Positions 1 through 8,391 of a stretch of DNA of 64,000 bases are shown here, piece after piece. The position numbers and the translations under genes are program-made. This DNA is from Amycolatopsis sp. NBC_00345. Lineage in GTDB: Bacteria > Actinomycetota > Actinomycetes > Mycobacteriales > Pseudonocardiaceae. How positions within the stretch are numbered: position 1 is the stretch's first letter; every line of letters starts with the position of its first letter. The stretch spans positions 4,898,001-4,962,000 of the forward strand of contig NZ_CP107995.1 of assembly GCF_036116635.1 (NCBI RefSeq), in the 5' to 3' direction. The notes under the pieces are model-generated. The model saw only the letters and a list, made by a program, of their open reading frames with translations. It was not told the origin of the DNA and ran no database searches.

Positions 1-2
1 AG

Positions 3-65
3 GTGCGCGCGCTCGTCCGCCTGACCGGCGGGCTGCTCGTGATGATCTACGGGCCGGAGGCCTGA
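3..65 (+). CDS. 3' end of an unidentified protein (partial)
   Basis: The last 20 codons of a plus-strand gene run in from the left edge and stop with TGA at 63-65, ending in residues VMIYGPEA. The reading frame is open to the edge and ends 7 nt before the stop codon of the convergent Lrp gene. The stretch is hydrophobic with basic residues, but it is far too short to assign a family; a membrane protein tail is only one possibility. Confidence 0.4.
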   Translation: MRALVRLTGGLLVMIYGPEA

Positions 66-72
66 GCCGCGG

Positions 73-1038
73 TCAGAGGCTGCCCGGGCGGACCAGGCCG
101 GTCCGCTTGACCCCGGTCAGGATGGGGGTGGCCTCGGCCGTCGCGATCCGGTCCAGGCCGCCGAGGGTGTCGTTCAGGAAGTGGTACAGCGCGTCGAGAT
201 CGGCCGCGGCGACGGCCACCAGGAGGTTGGCCGGGCCGGTGGTCGCGGCGGCGAAGCGGACCTGGGGGTGGCGGCTGAGCCGGCTGCCGGTCTCCTCCAG
301 GCCGCCGGGAGCGGCCGTGATCCACAGGAGGGCCTCGGCGCGGATGCCGAGGCGGGCCAGATCGACTTCGGTGGCGAGCCGGATGACGCCGCCCGCCAAC
401 GACTCCAGCCTGCGGCGGGCGGTCAGCGGCGTGGTGCCGGCCCGGTGGGCGAGGTCGGTGTAGGAGGCCCGGCCGTCCTCGGCCAGTGCGGCGATCAGCT
501 CGTGGTCGACCGGCAGGAGCGCCGGACGAGCGGGCGCCGGCGGACGCAGGCCGGACAGCTCGGCCTCCGTCAGCAGGCCGCCGCTCCAGTCGAAAGCGGC
601 CGGGAAGACCCGCAGGAGGACGTACGAGGTCCACGATTCGACCTCGGGCGTCGCCGGGAGGTCACGCAGGAGCAGCTTGGTGCGGGCGTCCGGCCCTTCG
701 AGGAACAGGATGGCGCAGATCTCGTCGCCGCCGCCGAGGACGTCGACCCAGATGGTGTCCGGGCGGCGGGCCAGGGTGGCGGCGATGGCGCGGATCCGGT
801 GGGGCCGGCACCGGATCCGCAGGGCCAGCGGGATCAGGCCGGGAAACCACACCGGATTGCGCACGGCGGTGGCCCGCAGCGTCCCGTCGTGGAACAGCGG
901 TGCCGCGCGACGCACCACGGTGCGCTCCGAGAGGCCGAGCACCCGGCCGACCGTGCGCCACGAAGCTCGCGGCGAGGCCAGCATCGCCGCGGCGATCCGG
1001 CTGTCTGCCTCGTTCAGCTGATGGCGCACTTTCTCCAT
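73..1038 (-). CDS. Lrp/AsnC family transcriptional regulator with two HTH units
   Basis: 321 aa. An AsnC-type winged helix (about residues 5-65, with LGLSERTVVRR as recognition-helix region) is followed by an effector-binding alpha/beta region, then a second AsnC-type HTH near 175-235 (residues around LAHRAGTTPLTARRR) and a second ligand-binding half. This duplicated architecture is common in actinomycete Lrp proteins and about twice the length of a classical Lrp. The gene is divergent from the carboxylesterase at 1146, so that gene is the obvious candidate target. A TATGAT hexamer on the minus strand (1047-1052) lies 8 nt before the ATG, which would give a leaderless or nearly leaderless mRNA. 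Effector unknown. Confidence 0.85.
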   Translation of the reverse strand: MEKVRHQLNEADSRIAAAMLASPRASWRTVGRVLGLSERTVVRRAAPLFHDGTLRATAVRNPVWFPGLIPLALRIRCRPHRIRAIAATLARRPDTIWVDVLGGGDEICAILFLEGPDARTKLLLRDLPATPEVESWTSYVLLRVFPAAFDWSGGLLTEAELSGLRPPAPARPALLPVDHELIAALAEDGRASYTDLAHRAGTTPLTARRRLESLAGGVIRLATEVDLARLGIRAEALLWITAAPGGLEETGSRLSRHPQVRFAAATTGPANLLVAVAAADLDALYHFLNDTLGGLDRIATAEATPILTGVKRTGLVRPGSL

Positions 1039-1046
1039 ATCCGAAG

Positions 1047-1052
1047 ATCATA
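1047..1052 (-). promoter_or_regulatory. Candidate -10 element of the Lrp gene (leaderless)
   Basis: The minus strand reads TATGAT here, 8 nt upstream of the ATG at 1038. With the usual 6-8 nt from the -10 box to the start point, transcription would begin at or just before the start codon. No convincing -35 is visible, which is common in actinomycetes. Confidence 0.35.
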
Positions 1053-1145
1053 TGTCCGTCATCCGCGTTCGGCAGCTCCGCTCCTGGCTCAGATCACCGC
1101 ACCGGGATAGAACCGAGAGCATCCGAGACGAGCGAGGTGAGCACG

Positions 1146-2591
1146 ATGACAGGCCGGATCGCGGACACGATTCACGGCAAGGTCAACGGCGTCGAGCGGG
1201 GTGTCGAGCCGGGTGTCGAGCAGAGCGGGGTGGTCTCCTTCCGCGGGATCCCCTATGCCGCGTCACCGGTCGGCGGGCTGCGTTTCGCGCCGCCGCAACC
1301 ACATCCGGGTTGGGCCGGGGTACGGGAGGCGACCCGGCCCGGACCGGCCGTACCGCAGGCCGCCTCCCGGCTCGAACGCGTGATGGGGCCCCGCGTGCCG
1401 GACTGGAACGAGGACGGCTGCCTGACCGTCAACGTGCACACCCCGCGGCCCGCGTTCGAAGGCGGCCCGCCCCGCCCGGTCCTGATCTGGTGGCACGGCG
1501 GCGGTTTCACCAGCGGCTCCGGCGGATGGGACTGGTACGACGGGGCCCGGCTGGCCGAGCTGGGTGACCTGGTGGTGGTGACGGCGAACTACCGGGTCGG
1601 CCCGCTCGGTTACCTGTACCTGCCGGAAATCGGCGCCGCCAACCTCGGCGCGCAGGACCAGGCCGCGGTCCTGCAGTGGGTGCAGGACAACATCGCGTCG
1701 TTCGGCGGGGACCCGCGCACGGTGACCGTCGGCGGGCAGTCGGCCGGTGCGTTTTCGGCGCTGTCGCTGGCGCTTGATCCGCATACCGCGGGACTCGTCA
1801 CCCGCGTCCTGCTGGAGAGCGGCCCCTTCGGCCTGCCGCCGCAGGATCCGGGGGACGCGGCCGAGACCGCCGCGGCCTACCTGCGGCTGCTGGACATTCC
1901 GGCCGACGCGAACGCGTTGCGCGCGCTGCCCGTCGAACAGTTGCTGTCCGCCTACGGCCGGCTCGCGCGTCCGGGCCAGGTCGCCCCGCCGATGTACCCG
2001 GTACTCGGCGGGCCCGGGATGCCCCGTGCTTGGCCGCAGGCCCTCGCCGACGGTGCCCTGGAAGGCAAAGCACTACTGATGGGCACCACCCGCGACGAGG
2101 CAACGGCCTTCTTCGCCTTCGACCCGAACGTCCAGGGCCTCACCACCGCCAGGGCACTCGACCTCCTGACCGGCCAGCTGGGCGAACGCGCCCACGACGT
2201 CTACCGGCAACACGCCGCCCGCCTCCCCCACGCGACACCGGCGCAGGTCTTCACCGCGATCCAGACCGACGAACTGTTCCGCACGGACACGCTGCGCATC
2301 GCCGACCACCACGCCGCCGGCGCGAACACGGCCTACGTCTACCAATTCGACTACCAGCCCGCCGAGGACGAGCACGCCTTGGGCGCCACCCACTGCGGCG
2401 AACTGCCGTTCCTCTTCAACGCCTACGACGCCTACCCGAACAGCCCGATGCTGGGTGTGCCCACCGCCGCCGACCGGGTTTTGGGCCGCACCTTCGCCAC
2501 CGCGGTCGCCGAGTTCGTCACCACCGGCTCGGTGCGGGACTGGCTGCCCTACGCACCCGCGACGGACACCCGCATCCGGCACTTCGGCTGA
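1146..2591 (+). CDS. Type B carboxylesterase / para-nitrobenzyl esterase-like
   Basis: 481 aa alpha/beta hydrolase of the carboxylesterase type B family, expected to hydrolyse ester bonds of small lipophilic substrates. The nucleophile elbow GGQSAG places the catalytic serine at residue 199; the acid is probably Glu318 in TTRDEA and the base His416 in THCGELPF. The oxyanion-hole motif WWHGGGF is present near residue 120. No signal peptide, so cytoplasmic. The ATG at 1146 is preceded by GAGGTGAG at 1134-1141, a strong ribosome site; an in-frame GTG at 1137 is the alternative. The N-terminus carries three 12-nt tandem repeats (1191-1226) encoding a repeated GVE motif that lengthens the segment before the conserved FRGIPYA. 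Substrate not predictable. Confidence 0.88.
   Translation: MTGRIADTIHGKVNGVERGVEPGVEQSGVVSFRGIPYAASPVGGLRFAPPQPHPGWAGVREATRPGPAVPQAASRLERVMGPRVPDWNEDGCLTVNVHTPRPAFEGGPPRPVLIWWHGGGFTSGSGGWDWYDGARLAELGDLVVVTANYRVGPLGYLYLPEIGAANLGAQDQAAVLQWVQDNIASFGGDPRTVTVGGQSAGAFSALSLALDPHTAGLVTRVLLESGPFGLPPQDPGDAAETAAAYLRLLDIPADANALRALPVEQLLSAYGRLARPGQVAPPMYPVLGGPGMPRAWPQALADGALEGKALLMGTTRDEATAFFAFDPNVQGLTTARALDLLTGQLGERAHDVYRQHAARLPHATPAQVFTAIQTDELFRTDTLRIADHHAAGANTAYVYQFDYQPAEDEHALGATHCGELPFLFNAYDAYPNSPMLGVPTAADRVLGRTFATAVAEFVTTGSVRDWLPYAPATDTRIRHFG
1191..1226 (+). repeat. Three tandem 12-nt units inside the esterase gene
   Basis: Three consecutive copies of a GTCGAGC-led 12-nt unit (1191-1202, 1203-1214, 1215-1226) encode VERG, VEPG and VEQS. 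The unit length keeps the frame, so copy-number change would lengthen or shorten the protein by four residues without a frameshift. Confidence 0.7.
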
Positions 2592-2599
2592 GCACAAAA

Positions 2600-2633
2600 G
2601 ACGGTCAGGCGCGACTGTCCGCACCTGACCGTC
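2600..2633. terminator. Bidirectional hairpin between convergent genes
   Basis: A perfect 10-bp inverted repeat (GACGGTCAGG at 2600-2609, CCTGACCGTC at 2624-2633) sits between the stop codons of the esterase (plus) and the glycosidase-like gene (minus). Position between convergent genes argues for a shared terminator. Confidence 0.65.
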
Positions 2634-2655
2634 CACTGTGCTCGTCCACTGTGTC

Positions 2656-4806
2656 CTAACGGTTGATCTGCACCTCCGCCTTTTGGCCGGGGCCGGGGGT
2701 GACCGCGACGGTGAACAGGTGCGTGGCCGCGTCGTAGCTCACCGGGCCGGCCGTGCCGCTCAGTGCCGTCGCCTTCGGGGCCGTCGGGACGTAGCCGCGC
2801 AGCTGGACCGAACGCTCGCCGGCGGCGAACTGGACGGTGGTCCGCACCTGCCCCTGGTCGGACAGCTGGCTGATCCGCTTGCCACCGGCGGAAACGAACT
2901 TGCCGGCGTCGCCAAGGAAAGCGATGCCGGACTTGCCGACCGGGGAAACCACGTAGTACGAACCGTCGCTCACCGTGCCGGTGAAGCGGCCGCCGGCCGG
3001 GACCAGCTGGCCCTTGCCGGTGAAGTAGTCGTACACGTAAGCGGCGCCGTTGACTCCGAGTTCCGCCGGGCTGAAGCCGATCGGCTGCGAGCCGCCGTTG
3101 CGGGCGTAGGCGAACACATAGGCGTCGCGCAGTCCATTGTGGTCACTGTGGGTGGCGGCGACCATCGGAGCCTGCGCGTCCTTCGCGACCGCGAGGTACG
3201 TGCTGTCCAGCGGCACGATCGCGGTGTCCGGCTTGACGAGCACACCGTCACCGCGAACGGCCTGGTTGAGGTTGGTGGTGCTCACCTCGCCGATCTTGTC
3301 GCCGACGCCGACCATGCCGCCGGAGAGCAGCGACAGCACCAGGTTGTTCGTCTCCTTGCTCATGAACACGTCGCTCCACGGCTGTTCGCCGAGCGAGCCG
3401 GCCAGGTGCGAGTCGAACAGGTACTCGTCCCACTTGTCCCGGTCGAACCGGTCACCGCTGACCCGGCTGGTCTGGAGGTTCTGGTACTTCGTGCTCTGCA
3501 GGTAGTTCCACGGCAGCGGCATGCAGTACTGGAGGTCGATGCCCTTGGCCGCGGCCGACTGCGCCATGTTGCCGACGAAGGCGTTGGGGTCGGAAAGGTT
3601 GTACTGCGCCTGCGCCCCGTCCGAAAGCCAGTCCTGCTCGTAGCCGACCACGCCGGCGTCGGACAGGTAGCGCATGGTGCCTTCCCAGAACCGCGGATCG
3701 GTCACCACGTTCCCGGACATCGTGTACTGGCTGTGGTACGGGCTGGACGGGTCCACCCAGCGGGCGTGGGTGATGAGCGGAAGGCCCACCTGGTTACGGA
3801 AGGCCGCGAGCCCGTCCTGGAAAAGGTCCGGCGCCGCCCGGAAGGTGTACTCGCCGCCACGCAGGTTTCCGTTGCCCTGCCAGGTGTTCGAGGACCCCTT
3901 GGGGTACCACCAGCTGTCCAGCTGCAGGTACCCGAGCGGGATGCCGTGATCCGCGAAGTCCTTGGCGGCGGCCAGCAACGTGCCGGTGTAGCCGAGTTTT
4001 TCGTCGTACTTGTAGTAGTACTCGGCGCCGTTGTCGGTCCAGTAGCCCAGCTTGTTCAGTGTGTCGTTGGCGTCGTTCGGGACGCGGTGCTTGCCGCCCA
4101 GCGCCATCAGGGCCGAGCCCCAGGTGCCGTACGTGGTGCCGATCCCCTTGCCCAGGGCCAGGATCGACTGGTGGGTGAACCCGGCCGGCAGCGTCGTCAC
4201 GCTGGCCGCGATGCCCGCGGACAGCGTGTTGTCCGCGCCCACGGCCAGCTTCGCCACCGGGAAGTTGTCGGCCGCGGAGAACATGAACCCGTTGGCCTGG
4301 TCGTCGAAGGACAGCAACGGGCTGTCCGGGGCGGGCGTGCCCTCGAACTTGTACGTGGAGAACGCCCTGTCCTGGAACGATTCGTGGTGCGGCAGCACCG
4401 GTGCCTTCAGGCTGGGGAACGGCACCCCGGACGCGGGCACGTTGGGCGAGGCGGCCACGGTGGTCGAGCCGAACAGGACCGCAGGGGTGTTCTGGTACAC
4501 CCGGATGCTCGCCGTCCTGGCCACCGAATCGGTGTAGCCGAAGTCGATTTCCCGGTAGGAACCGATCGAATCCTGTCCGGTTCTTGTCCGGTTCCCGGTG
4601 ACTTTCGTGCCTACCGAACCGGTGAAAGTCCACGCGGCCGGCTGTTGTGCGCGCACCTGATAGGTGCCGTCCTGCTGCACGGCCGCGGTGATTCCGGCGG
4701 CCGTTATCGAGGTGGAAGATGGTTGTGCGCCAACGGGTCCGGCGTTCACCGCGGATCCGGCGGCGAATACTGCGACGATCACTGCCACGCGAAACTTGTG
4801 CGCCAT
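2656..4806 (-). CDS. Secreted TIM-barrel glycoside hydrolase-like protein
   Basis: 716 aa from the ATG at 4806; a start 17 codons further upstream is possible, but this one begins directly with a signal peptide (MAHKFRVAV, then a hydrophobic stretch and an Ala-X-Ala-like site near residue 25). The protein has an N-terminal beta-sandwich-like part, then a barrel-like region with GYWTDNGAEYYY, LQLDSWWYPKG (Asp297) and YEQDWLSDG (Asp392), which resemble the acid/nucleophile segments of the alpha-galactosidase/raffinose-synthase superfamily (GH27/GH36/GH31-like folds), and a C-terminal beta domain. The exact family and substrate are not certain. Stands alone on the minus strand, downstream of the exporter gene at 4892, with an operator-like repeat 62 nt upstream. 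Confidence 0.6.
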   Translation of the reverse strand: MAHKFRVAVIVAVFAAGSAVNAGPVGAQPSSTSITAAGITAAVQQDGTYQVRAQQPAAWTFTGSVGTKVTGNRTRTGQDSIGSYREIDFGYTDSVARTASIRVYQNTPAVLFGSTTVAASPNVPASGVPFPSLKAPVLPHHESFQDRAFSTYKFEGTPAPDSPLLSFDDQANGFMFSAADNFPVAKLAVGADNTLSAGIAASVTTLPAGFTHQSILALGKGIGTTYGTWGSALMALGGKHRVPNDANDTLNKLGYWTDNGAEYYYKYDEKLGYTGTLLAAAKDFADHGIPLGYLQLDSWWYPKGSSNTWQGNGNLRGGEYTFRAAPDLFQDGLAAFRNQVGLPLITHARWVDPSSPYHSQYTMSGNVVTDPRFWEGTMRYLSDAGVVGYEQDWLSDGAQAQYNLSDPNAFVGNMAQSAAAKGIDLQYCMPLPWNYLQSTKYQNLQTSRVSGDRFDRDKWDEYLFDSHLAGSLGEQPWSDVFMSKETNNLVLSLLSGGMVGVGDKIGEVSTTNLNQAVRGDGVLVKPDTAIVPLDSTYLAVAKDAQAPMVAATHSDHNGLRDAYVFAYARNGGSQPIGFSPAELGVNGAAYVYDYFTGKGQLVPAGGRFTGTVSDGSYYVVSPVGKSGIAFLGDAGKFVSAGGKRISQLSDQGQVRTTVQFAAGERSVQLRGYVPTAPKATALSGTAGPVSYDAATHLFTVAVTPGPGQKAEVQINR

Positions 4807-4867
4807 ATCGGACGAGTATCCGCACCGCCGCGCCCCGCTACAAGCCGTCTTCCGCATGATATTTGAC

Positions 4868-4883
4868 GTTCATGTATGTGAAC
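4868..4883. promoter_or_regulatory. Operator-like inverted repeat upstream of the glycosidase-like gene
   Basis: GTTCA and TGAAC arms separated by 6 nt lie in a noticeably AT-rich stretch about 60 nt upstream of the start at 4806, in the position expected for a promoter with an overlapping regulator site. No regulator gene is adjacent, so its protein partner is unknown. Confidence 0.35.
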
Positions 4884-4891
4884 CTTAATTG

Positions 4892-6088
4892 TCAGGACCG
4901 GACATTTTCGGAAACCGCCGGTGCCGGGTCGGCCAGGCCGCGCGAGGCCAGGAACGAGATGACCGGCATGACCACAAGCGACAGCAGCGCCCACTGCAAG
5001 GTGGTCGCGTTGGCAAGCGCGCCGATCGCGGGCGCGGCCAGGCCGCCGATGCTGACCGCGAGGCCGAGGGTGACGCCGCTCGCGGTGCCGATCCGGTTCG
5101 GCAGGTAGTCCTGGCCGAGCGTGACGTGCAGCGAGAACGGCACGTACAGCGCCAGCGCGGCGATCGCCACCGCCGGGAACACCGCGTACCCCGGCGCGAG
5201 CGCGATCGCGGCGACCGCGGGCACCGAAACCGCGTAGGAGACGCGCAGGGTGCGGGTCCGGCCCCAGCGCCCGGCCAGCACGCCGCCGAGCAGGGTGCTG
5301 AGCGCGCCGACACCGAACAGCACGACCAGCGCGGCCTCGCCGGCGGTCGCGCTGCCGACCCGCTGCGTCACCCAGAGGGCGAGGAAGGTGTTCATCCCGA
5401 ACGTCACGATCGAGCGCGCGACGACCACGACCGTCAGCAGGCCAAACTGGCGCCAGTTGTCCCGGCCGAGCGGCTCGGAGCTCGCCTGGTGGTGGTGGAT
5501 GGCCGACTGCGGGCCGCGCAGCCGGCGCAGCAACGCGGCGGTGCCAAGGCCGCCGACGACGGCCGGGATCAGCAGGAACGGGCTCGCCCCGAGGCCACCG
5601 GCCTGCAGGACCGGGGTGACCAGGATCGGGCCGAGCGCGAAGCCGACGTTGCCGCCGAGGGAGAACCAGCTCATCCCGACGTGGCCCTTGCTCGCGATCC
5701 GGCGGGCGATGCGGGCCGATTCGGGGTGGTAGGCGGCGACGCCGAGGCCGGACAGGGCGATCGCGAGCCAGGTGAACGCGTAGGAGTCCCCCAGGCCGGA
5801 CAGGCCGATGCCGGCCCCGGCGACGGTCATGCCGGCCGGGACGAGCCACGGCATCGGGCGCCGGTCGGTGAGCACGCCGAACAGCGGCTGCACCACCGAG
5901 GACAGCAGGGTCGCGGCGAGCGTGATCCCGGCCGCGGCGAGGTAGCCGTAATGCCGCTCCGCCACGAGGAACGGGACGATGGCCGGGACGGAGCCCTGGT
6001 ACAGATCGTCGATCGCGTGGCCGGCGACCACGACGATCATCGGCCACCGCGAGGTAGTGGGACTGGTCGAAGCACGGATTGTCGTCAT
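4892..6088 (-). CDS. MFS exporter, fosmidomycin-resistance (Fsr)-like
   Basis: 398 aa with about 12 hydrophobic segments throughout and no signal peptide: an inner-membrane major facilitator. The N-terminus HAIDDLYQGSVPAIVPF and the following segment ending in VVQPLFG are typical of the fosmidomycin-resistance/Fsr branch, as is the YHPE motif (residues around 112) in the central part. Members export small drugs or metabolites by proton antiport. The gene diverges from an AraC-type regulator with 54 nt between the starts, which suggests the AraC protein controls it. Start chosen at ATG 6088 (MTTIRAST); the open frame extends upstream but through the regulator region. Confidence 0.8.
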   Translation of the reverse strand: MTTIRASTSPTTSRWPMIVVVAGHAIDDLYQGSVPAIVPFLVAERHYGYLAAAGITLAATLLSSVVQPLFGVLTDRRPMPWLVPAGMTVAGAGIGLSGLGDSYAFTWLAIALSGLGVAAYHPESARIARRIASKGHVGMSWFSLGGNVGFALGPILVTPVLQAGGLGASPFLLIPAVVGGLGTAALLRRLRGPQSAIHHHQASSEPLGRDNWRQFGLLTVVVVARSIVTFGMNTFLALWVTQRVGSATAGEAALVVLFGVGALSTLLGGVLAGRWGRTRTLRVSYAVSVPAVAAIALAPGYAVFPAVAIAALALYVPFSLHVTLGQDYLPNRIGTASGVTLGLAVSIGGLAAPAIGALANATTLQWALLSLVVMPVISFLASRGLADPAPAVSENVRS

Positions 6089-6128
6089 GTCCTCATCGTC
6101 GGACCGGCGGGGGTCTTCCCGATTCCGG

Positions 6129-6134
6129 TAATAT
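6129..6134 (+). promoter_or_regulatory. Candidate -10 element of the AraC gene
   Basis: TAATAT ends 8 nt before the GTG start at 6143, which would make the AraC transcript leaderless. No ribosome binding site precedes the GTG, consistent with this reading. A matching -35 is not evident. Confidence 0.4.
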
Positions 6135-6142
6135 GCCGAGTT

Positions 6143-6910
6143 GTGTCGAATCCTCGCCACTACCCGGAGGCGTCCACCGACATCCGGGACCTGGCCGCCA
6201 CCACGCGCGTCGCCGCGCACTGGCACGACGGGCACCAGGTCGTCTACGCCAGCAGCGGGGTGCTGGCCGTGCACACGGCGACGTCGCGGTGGATCACGCC
6301 GGCCCATCGCGCGCTGTGGATCCCGGCGGGCACCGTGCACTCGCACCGCGCGTACGGCGTGACCCGCTTGCACCTGTTCGGGATCCCGAAGGAGACCAGC
6401 CCGCTGAAGCTGACCGAGCCGACCGCGCTCACGGTCACGCTCCTGCTGCGGGAGCTGCTGATCGCCTACACCGCGCTCGGTGACGAGCGCGAGACGCCCG
6501 CCGGCCGGCGGATGCGGGGCGTGCTGTTCGACCAGCTCGCCATCGCCCCGGAGCGGCCGGTGCAGGTGCCGGCCGCGCGGGACCCGCGGCTGGCCGAGGT
6601 CTGCCGGCTGCTGGAGGAGGACCCGTCGGATTCCCGCGGCCTCGAAGCGCTGGGCCGCGCGGTCGGGACGAGCGGGCGGACCCTGACCCGGCTCTTCCGT
6701 CACGACACCGGGATGACGTTTCCGCAGTGGCGCACGCAGTTGCGGCTCTATCACGCGCTGCGGCTGCTCGCCGAAGGCCGGTCCGTCACGTCGGTGGCCC
6801 AGCTGTGCGGATTCGCCACCACCAGCGCGTTCATCGACGTCTTCCGGCGCTCCCTCGGCCACACCCCGGGCTCGTACCTCCACAATGGACCATCCCGAAC
6901 CGTGGGATGA
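6143..6910 (+). CDS. AraC family transcriptional regulator
   Basis: 255 aa. N-terminal cupin-like sensor (residues 1-110, with HWHDGHQVVYASSGVL and WITPAHRALWIPAG, the usual beta-barrel signature) and a C-terminal double HTH (about 155-250, with SGRTLTRLFRHDTG and the second-helix region TSVAQLCGFATTSAFIDVFRR, then the conserved GHTPGSY). This is the short AraC type that senses a small molecule and often controls an adjacent efflux gene; the divergent neighbour here is the Fsr-like exporter. Start taken at GTG 6143 because the cupin fold begins right after it and a -10-like box lies 8 nt upstream. Confidence 0.85.
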   Translation: MSNPRHYPEASTDIRDLAATTRVAAHWHDGHQVVYASSGVLAVHTATSRWITPAHRALWIPAGTVHSHRAYGVTRLHLFGIPKETSPLKLTEPTALTVTLLLRELLIAYTALGDERETPAGRRMRGVLFDQLAIAPERPVQVPAARDPRLAEVCRLLEEDPSDSRGLEALGRAVGTSGRTLTRLFRHDTGMTFPQWRTQLRLYHALRLLAEGRSVTSVAQLCGFATTSAFIDVFRRSLGHTPGSYLHNGPSRTVG

Positions 6911-6929
6911 TAGTTGCACTATGTGGGAC

Positions 6930-6949
6930 GGTCGTGAGACTTTACGACC
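6930..6949 (+). promoter_or_regulatory. Inverted repeat abutting the methyltransferase start codon
   Basis: GGTCGT (6930-6935) and ACGACC (6944-6949) form a 6-bp stem ending one base before the ATG at 6950, replacing a recognisable ribosome binding site. It could be an operator or a small translation-modulating hairpin. Confidence 0.3.
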
Positions 6950-7759
6950 ATGAGCAACGCCGCCCATTCGTACGGCCAGGGCCACGCCGAGAGCGTGGTG
7001 CGCTCCCAGCAGTGGCGCACCGTCGACAACTCCGCCGCCTACCTGCGCGCGGAACTCCGCCCCGGCCTTCGGGTACTGGACATCGGCTGCGGCCCCGGCA
7101 CCATCACCGCCGACCTGGCCCGGCTCGTGGCACCAGGCCGGGTCACCGGGCTCGACGTCGCCGAGGACATCCTCGGCCAGGCCCGCCGCCACGCCGCCGA
7201 AACGGGACGAGACAATATCGAATTCCGGCTCGGCGACGTCGCCGCCCTCGAATATCCCGACGCCACCTTCGACGTGGTGCACGCCCACCAGGTCCTGCTG
7301 CACCTGCGCGATCCCGTCGGCGCCCTGCGCGAAATGCTCCGGGTGACCAAACCCGGCGGGGTGGTCGCCGTCCGCGACACCGATTACCTCGGCGCCCTGT
7401 GGTTTCCCGCCGACCCGCGCCTGGACCGCTGGCGCACCGTCTACCGCGCGGTGGCGCACGCCAACGGCGCCGAACCCGACGCCGGCCGTCGCCTGCTGTC
7501 CTGGGCGCACGCCGCGGGCGCCACCGACGTCACCCCGAGCGCCTCCATCTGGAGCCACTCGACCCCCGCGGAACGCGCCTGGTGGGGCGGAATGTGGGCC
7601 GAACGGATCCTCGACTCCCGCATCGCCGAACAGGCCGTGGACGGCGGCCACGCCAGCACCGAAGACCTGCACGAGATCTCGGCCGGCTGGCGCGACTGGG
7701 CCCGGCACCCGGACGGCTTCTTCGCCATCCCGCACGGCGAGATCCTCTGTCGCAAGTAG
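6950..7759 (+). CDS. Class I SAM-dependent methyltransferase (UbiE/Methyltransf_11-like)
   Basis: 269 aa. Motif I VLDIGCGPGT (residues 42-51) binds S-adenosylmethionine; LDVAEDIL is motif I-post and the DVAALEYPDATFDVVHAHQVL segment covers motifs II-III. The C-terminal third (residues 170-269) has the WGGMWAER and SWAHAAGATDV features seen in small-molecule methyltransferases rather than nucleic-acid ones. It is soluble and cytoplasmic. It stands alone between the AraC gene and a convergent kinase gene. The methyl acceptor cannot be predicted. Confidence 0.85.
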   Translation: MSNAAHSYGQGHAESVVRSQQWRTVDNSAAYLRAELRPGLRVLDIGCGPGTITADLARLVAPGRVTGLDVAEDILGQARRHAAETGRDNIEFRLGDVAALEYPDATFDVVHAHQVLLHLRDPVGALREMLRVTKPGGVVAVRDTDYLGALWFPADPRLDRWRTVYRAVAHANGAEPDAGRRLLSWAHAAGATDVTPSASIWSHSTPAERAWWGGMWAERILDSRIAEQAVDGGHASTEDLHEISAGWRDWARHPDGFFAIPHGEILCRK

Positions 7760-7778
7760 ACCCGGCCCAGGACGGGTC
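7759..7778. terminator. Weak hairpin between convergent genes
   Basis: GACCCG (7759-7764) and CGGGTC (7773-7778) form a short GC-rich stem just after the methyltransferase stop and before the convergent kinase stop at 7814. Only 6 bp, so a weak candidate. Confidence 0.3.
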
Positions 7779-7813
7779 ACTCCGTGGCCCGCGATCGCGG
7801 CGCGACCGAGCAT

Positions 7814-8344
7814 TCAAGCCGATGCTCCCCGACCCGGCTCCGGAACCGCGCCGACGATGCGGTCCACCGTGTCTTCCACGGTCAAGGCCGGCCCGATCGT
7901 CAGCTCGCCCGGGGCACCGAGGCGGTCGTCGGGGAGGTACCAGCCGCGCATGTCCGCCGCGGTGAACTCGGCCGCTTGCTGCCGAGTTCCGTGCCGTCGG
8001 ACGGTCTCCTCGAACGGCACCTCGAAGAAGCACACCACGACCGGGCCACCGTGCTCGGCGATCAGGCGGTGCAGCATCGGCCCGTACCGCGCGGCCGGCA
8101 GGATGCCCTCGACGATCACGTCATAACCGGCACCGAGGGTGTGGCGGCAGATCGTGTCGATCAGGCCGATGTTCACCCCGCCGGGAATGTCGCGCTCGCG
8201 CAGGATCTCCCGCCGCACCGTGTCCTGGGAAACCAGACCCGTCCCACGCCCCCACCGCCGGCGCAGCGCCATCGCGGTCGTGGTCTTGCCACTCCCGGAC
8301 GGGCCGCGCAACATCACCAGCCGCGGTTCCCCCGCCTGAGCCAC
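7814..8344 (-). CDS. P-loop kinase (AAA_33/zeta-like small NTP-binding kinase)
   Basis: 176 aa from GTG 8344, which follows a GGGGA ribosome site at good spacing; a GTG/ATG-type start 13 codons upstream (8383) is the alternative. The Walker A GPSGSGKTT lies near residues 14-22 and is followed by a DTVRREIL segment and an internal VIVEGIL strand, as in small gluconate/chloramphenicol-phosphotransferase or polynucleotide-kinase-like proteins. It probably transfers a gamma-phosphate to a small metabolite or antibiotic, but the acceptor is not identifiable. Not linked to an antitoxin gene, so a toxin role is not supported. Confidence 0.7.
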   Translation of the reverse strand: MAQAGEPRLVMLRGPSGSGKTTTAMALRRRWGRGTGLVSQDTVRREILRERDIPGGVNIGLIDTICRHTLGAGYDVIVEGILPAARYGPMLHRLIAEHGGPVVVCFFEVPFEETVRRHGTRQQAAEFTAADMRGWYLPDDRLGAPGELTIGPALTVEDTVDRIVGAVPEPGRGASA

Positions 8345-8391
8345 ACCGTCCCCTTTCGCCGCTCCCGGTCTCACCGGGGACAACCGCTGCG

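Noticed and set aside
2638..4866. A 740-codon plus-strand frame antisense to the glycosidase-like gene
   Set aside because: It is the GC-driven shadow of the minus-strand gene: Val/Ala/Gly/Arg-rich, no recognisable motif, and the opposite strand has a signal peptide and conserved segments.
6089..7813. An upstream minus-strand extension of the exporter frame by more than 570 codons
   Set aside because: It runs antisense through the AraC and methyltransferase genes; the transporter fold begins at ATG 6088.
7814..8344. A zeta-type toxin
   Set aside because: P-loop and size would allow it, but no epsilon-like antitoxin or coupled small gene is adjacent.
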